Positions 41,507 to 41,626 of a DNA stretch of 41,626 nt are shown here, piece after piece. Below the pieces are notes generated by a model. The model was not told the DNA's origin, searched no databases, and was given only the letters and a program-made list of their open reading frames with translations. Every line of letters starts with the position of its first letter. Positions within the stretch are counted from its first letter, which is position 1. This stretch comes from an uncultured candidate division WPS-2 bacterium (lineage in GTDB: Bacteria > Vulcanimicrobiota > Vulcanimicrobiia > Vulcanimicrobiales > Vulcanimicrobiaceae): the NCBI GenBank assembly GCA_937927945.1, contig CALEYW010000073.1, positions 1 to 41,626 on the forward strand, in the 5' to 3' direction. Made by a program: the position numbers and the translations under genes.

Positions 41507-41626
41507 AGGCACGATCGTCGCACGCGACTCCGTGGGGCACGATGGTGGCTTTCAGCCCCACAATAAAAAATGGCGCTTCAGGACTTCGAGTGGGTTGGGT
41601 AGAGGTCAAGTTGGCCGCAGTGGAAT

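Noticed and set aside
1..41626. CRISPR array
   Set aside because: No regularly spaced repeats with unique spacers and no cas genes; the only arrays are the coding 9-bp and 15-bp tandem repeats.

Overview
The window is a high-GC bacterial chromosome segment whose first ~9.15 kb is an integrated mobile element and whose remaining ~32 kb is ordinary chromosome. No rRNA, tRNA or other marker gene is visible, so taxonomy is uncertain. The high-GC coding, many GTG starts, KaiC/SpoIIE-type signalling, a PadR-linked beta-oxidation cluster, a YtpB-like terpene synthase and a secreted Phe-His-Gly repeat protein would suit a poorly cultured soil lineage such as Eremiobacterota (WPS-2) or an actinobacterium-like relative. 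This placement is inference.

Mobile element (about 40-9184). A perfect 16-bp direct repeat bounds it at 40-55 and 9169-9184. The right copy lies in the last codons of a metallo-beta-lactamase-fold (MBL) hydrolase gene, so the element sits in the 3' end of a protein gene and supplies a replacement final Phe codon and stop. Next to the left end is a minus-strand operon of two tiny proteins, a RepA-like AAA ATPase, a serine recombinase and a tyrosine integrase, mostly joined by 4-bp start/stop overlaps. A divergent plus-strand train starts with an XRE-type regulator. It continues through six or seven very small overlapping genes, including a 27-residue protein that is little more than a SEC-C zinc motif. 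The right half carries likely cargo: a 42-aa microgene with its own promoter and terminator, a GNAT acetyltransferase, a DUF5343-like protein with a sigma70-type promoter next to a tight cluster of palindromes, and several microproteins including a zinc ribbon. No capsid, terminase, conjugation or recognisable replication initiator gene was found.

Signalling operon (9165-13052, minus). A double-domain KaiC-like ATPase, a receiver/SpoIIE-phosphatase/HATPase fusion and an HTH-MBL fusion hydrolase form one operon. The element interrupts the 3' end of its last gene.

Mixed metabolism (13166-18649). Thioredoxin reductase, a hotdog thioesterase, an SDR dehydrogenase and a MarR regulator are followed by an unusual QueG-like Fe-S protein fused to an SCP2 lipid-binding domain. 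A MarR-type palindrome overlaps the promoter of that fusion gene. A phosphotriesterase-family hydrolase and a PII-like protein lie on the minus strand.

Fatty-acid block (18687-28389). An acyl-CoA ligase is divergent from padR-fadE-fadJ-fadA. A 14-bp perfect palindrome sits between two overlapping divergent promoters and gives a simple model for PadR control of both arms. A RsbW-like kinase and a second acyl-CoA ligase follow.

Envelope and housekeeping (28447-41336). This part holds a TIGR01777 epimerase, an OafA-like acyltransferase, an SGNH esterase, PepP-type aminopeptidase, a YsnF/DUF2382 stress protein, the secreted Gly-rich repeat protein, an M28 peptidase, a small membrane protein, a DUF2600 terpene synthase coupled to GlcE and GlcD, and a PilZ protein. 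The window ends in a 151-bp structured inverted repeat.
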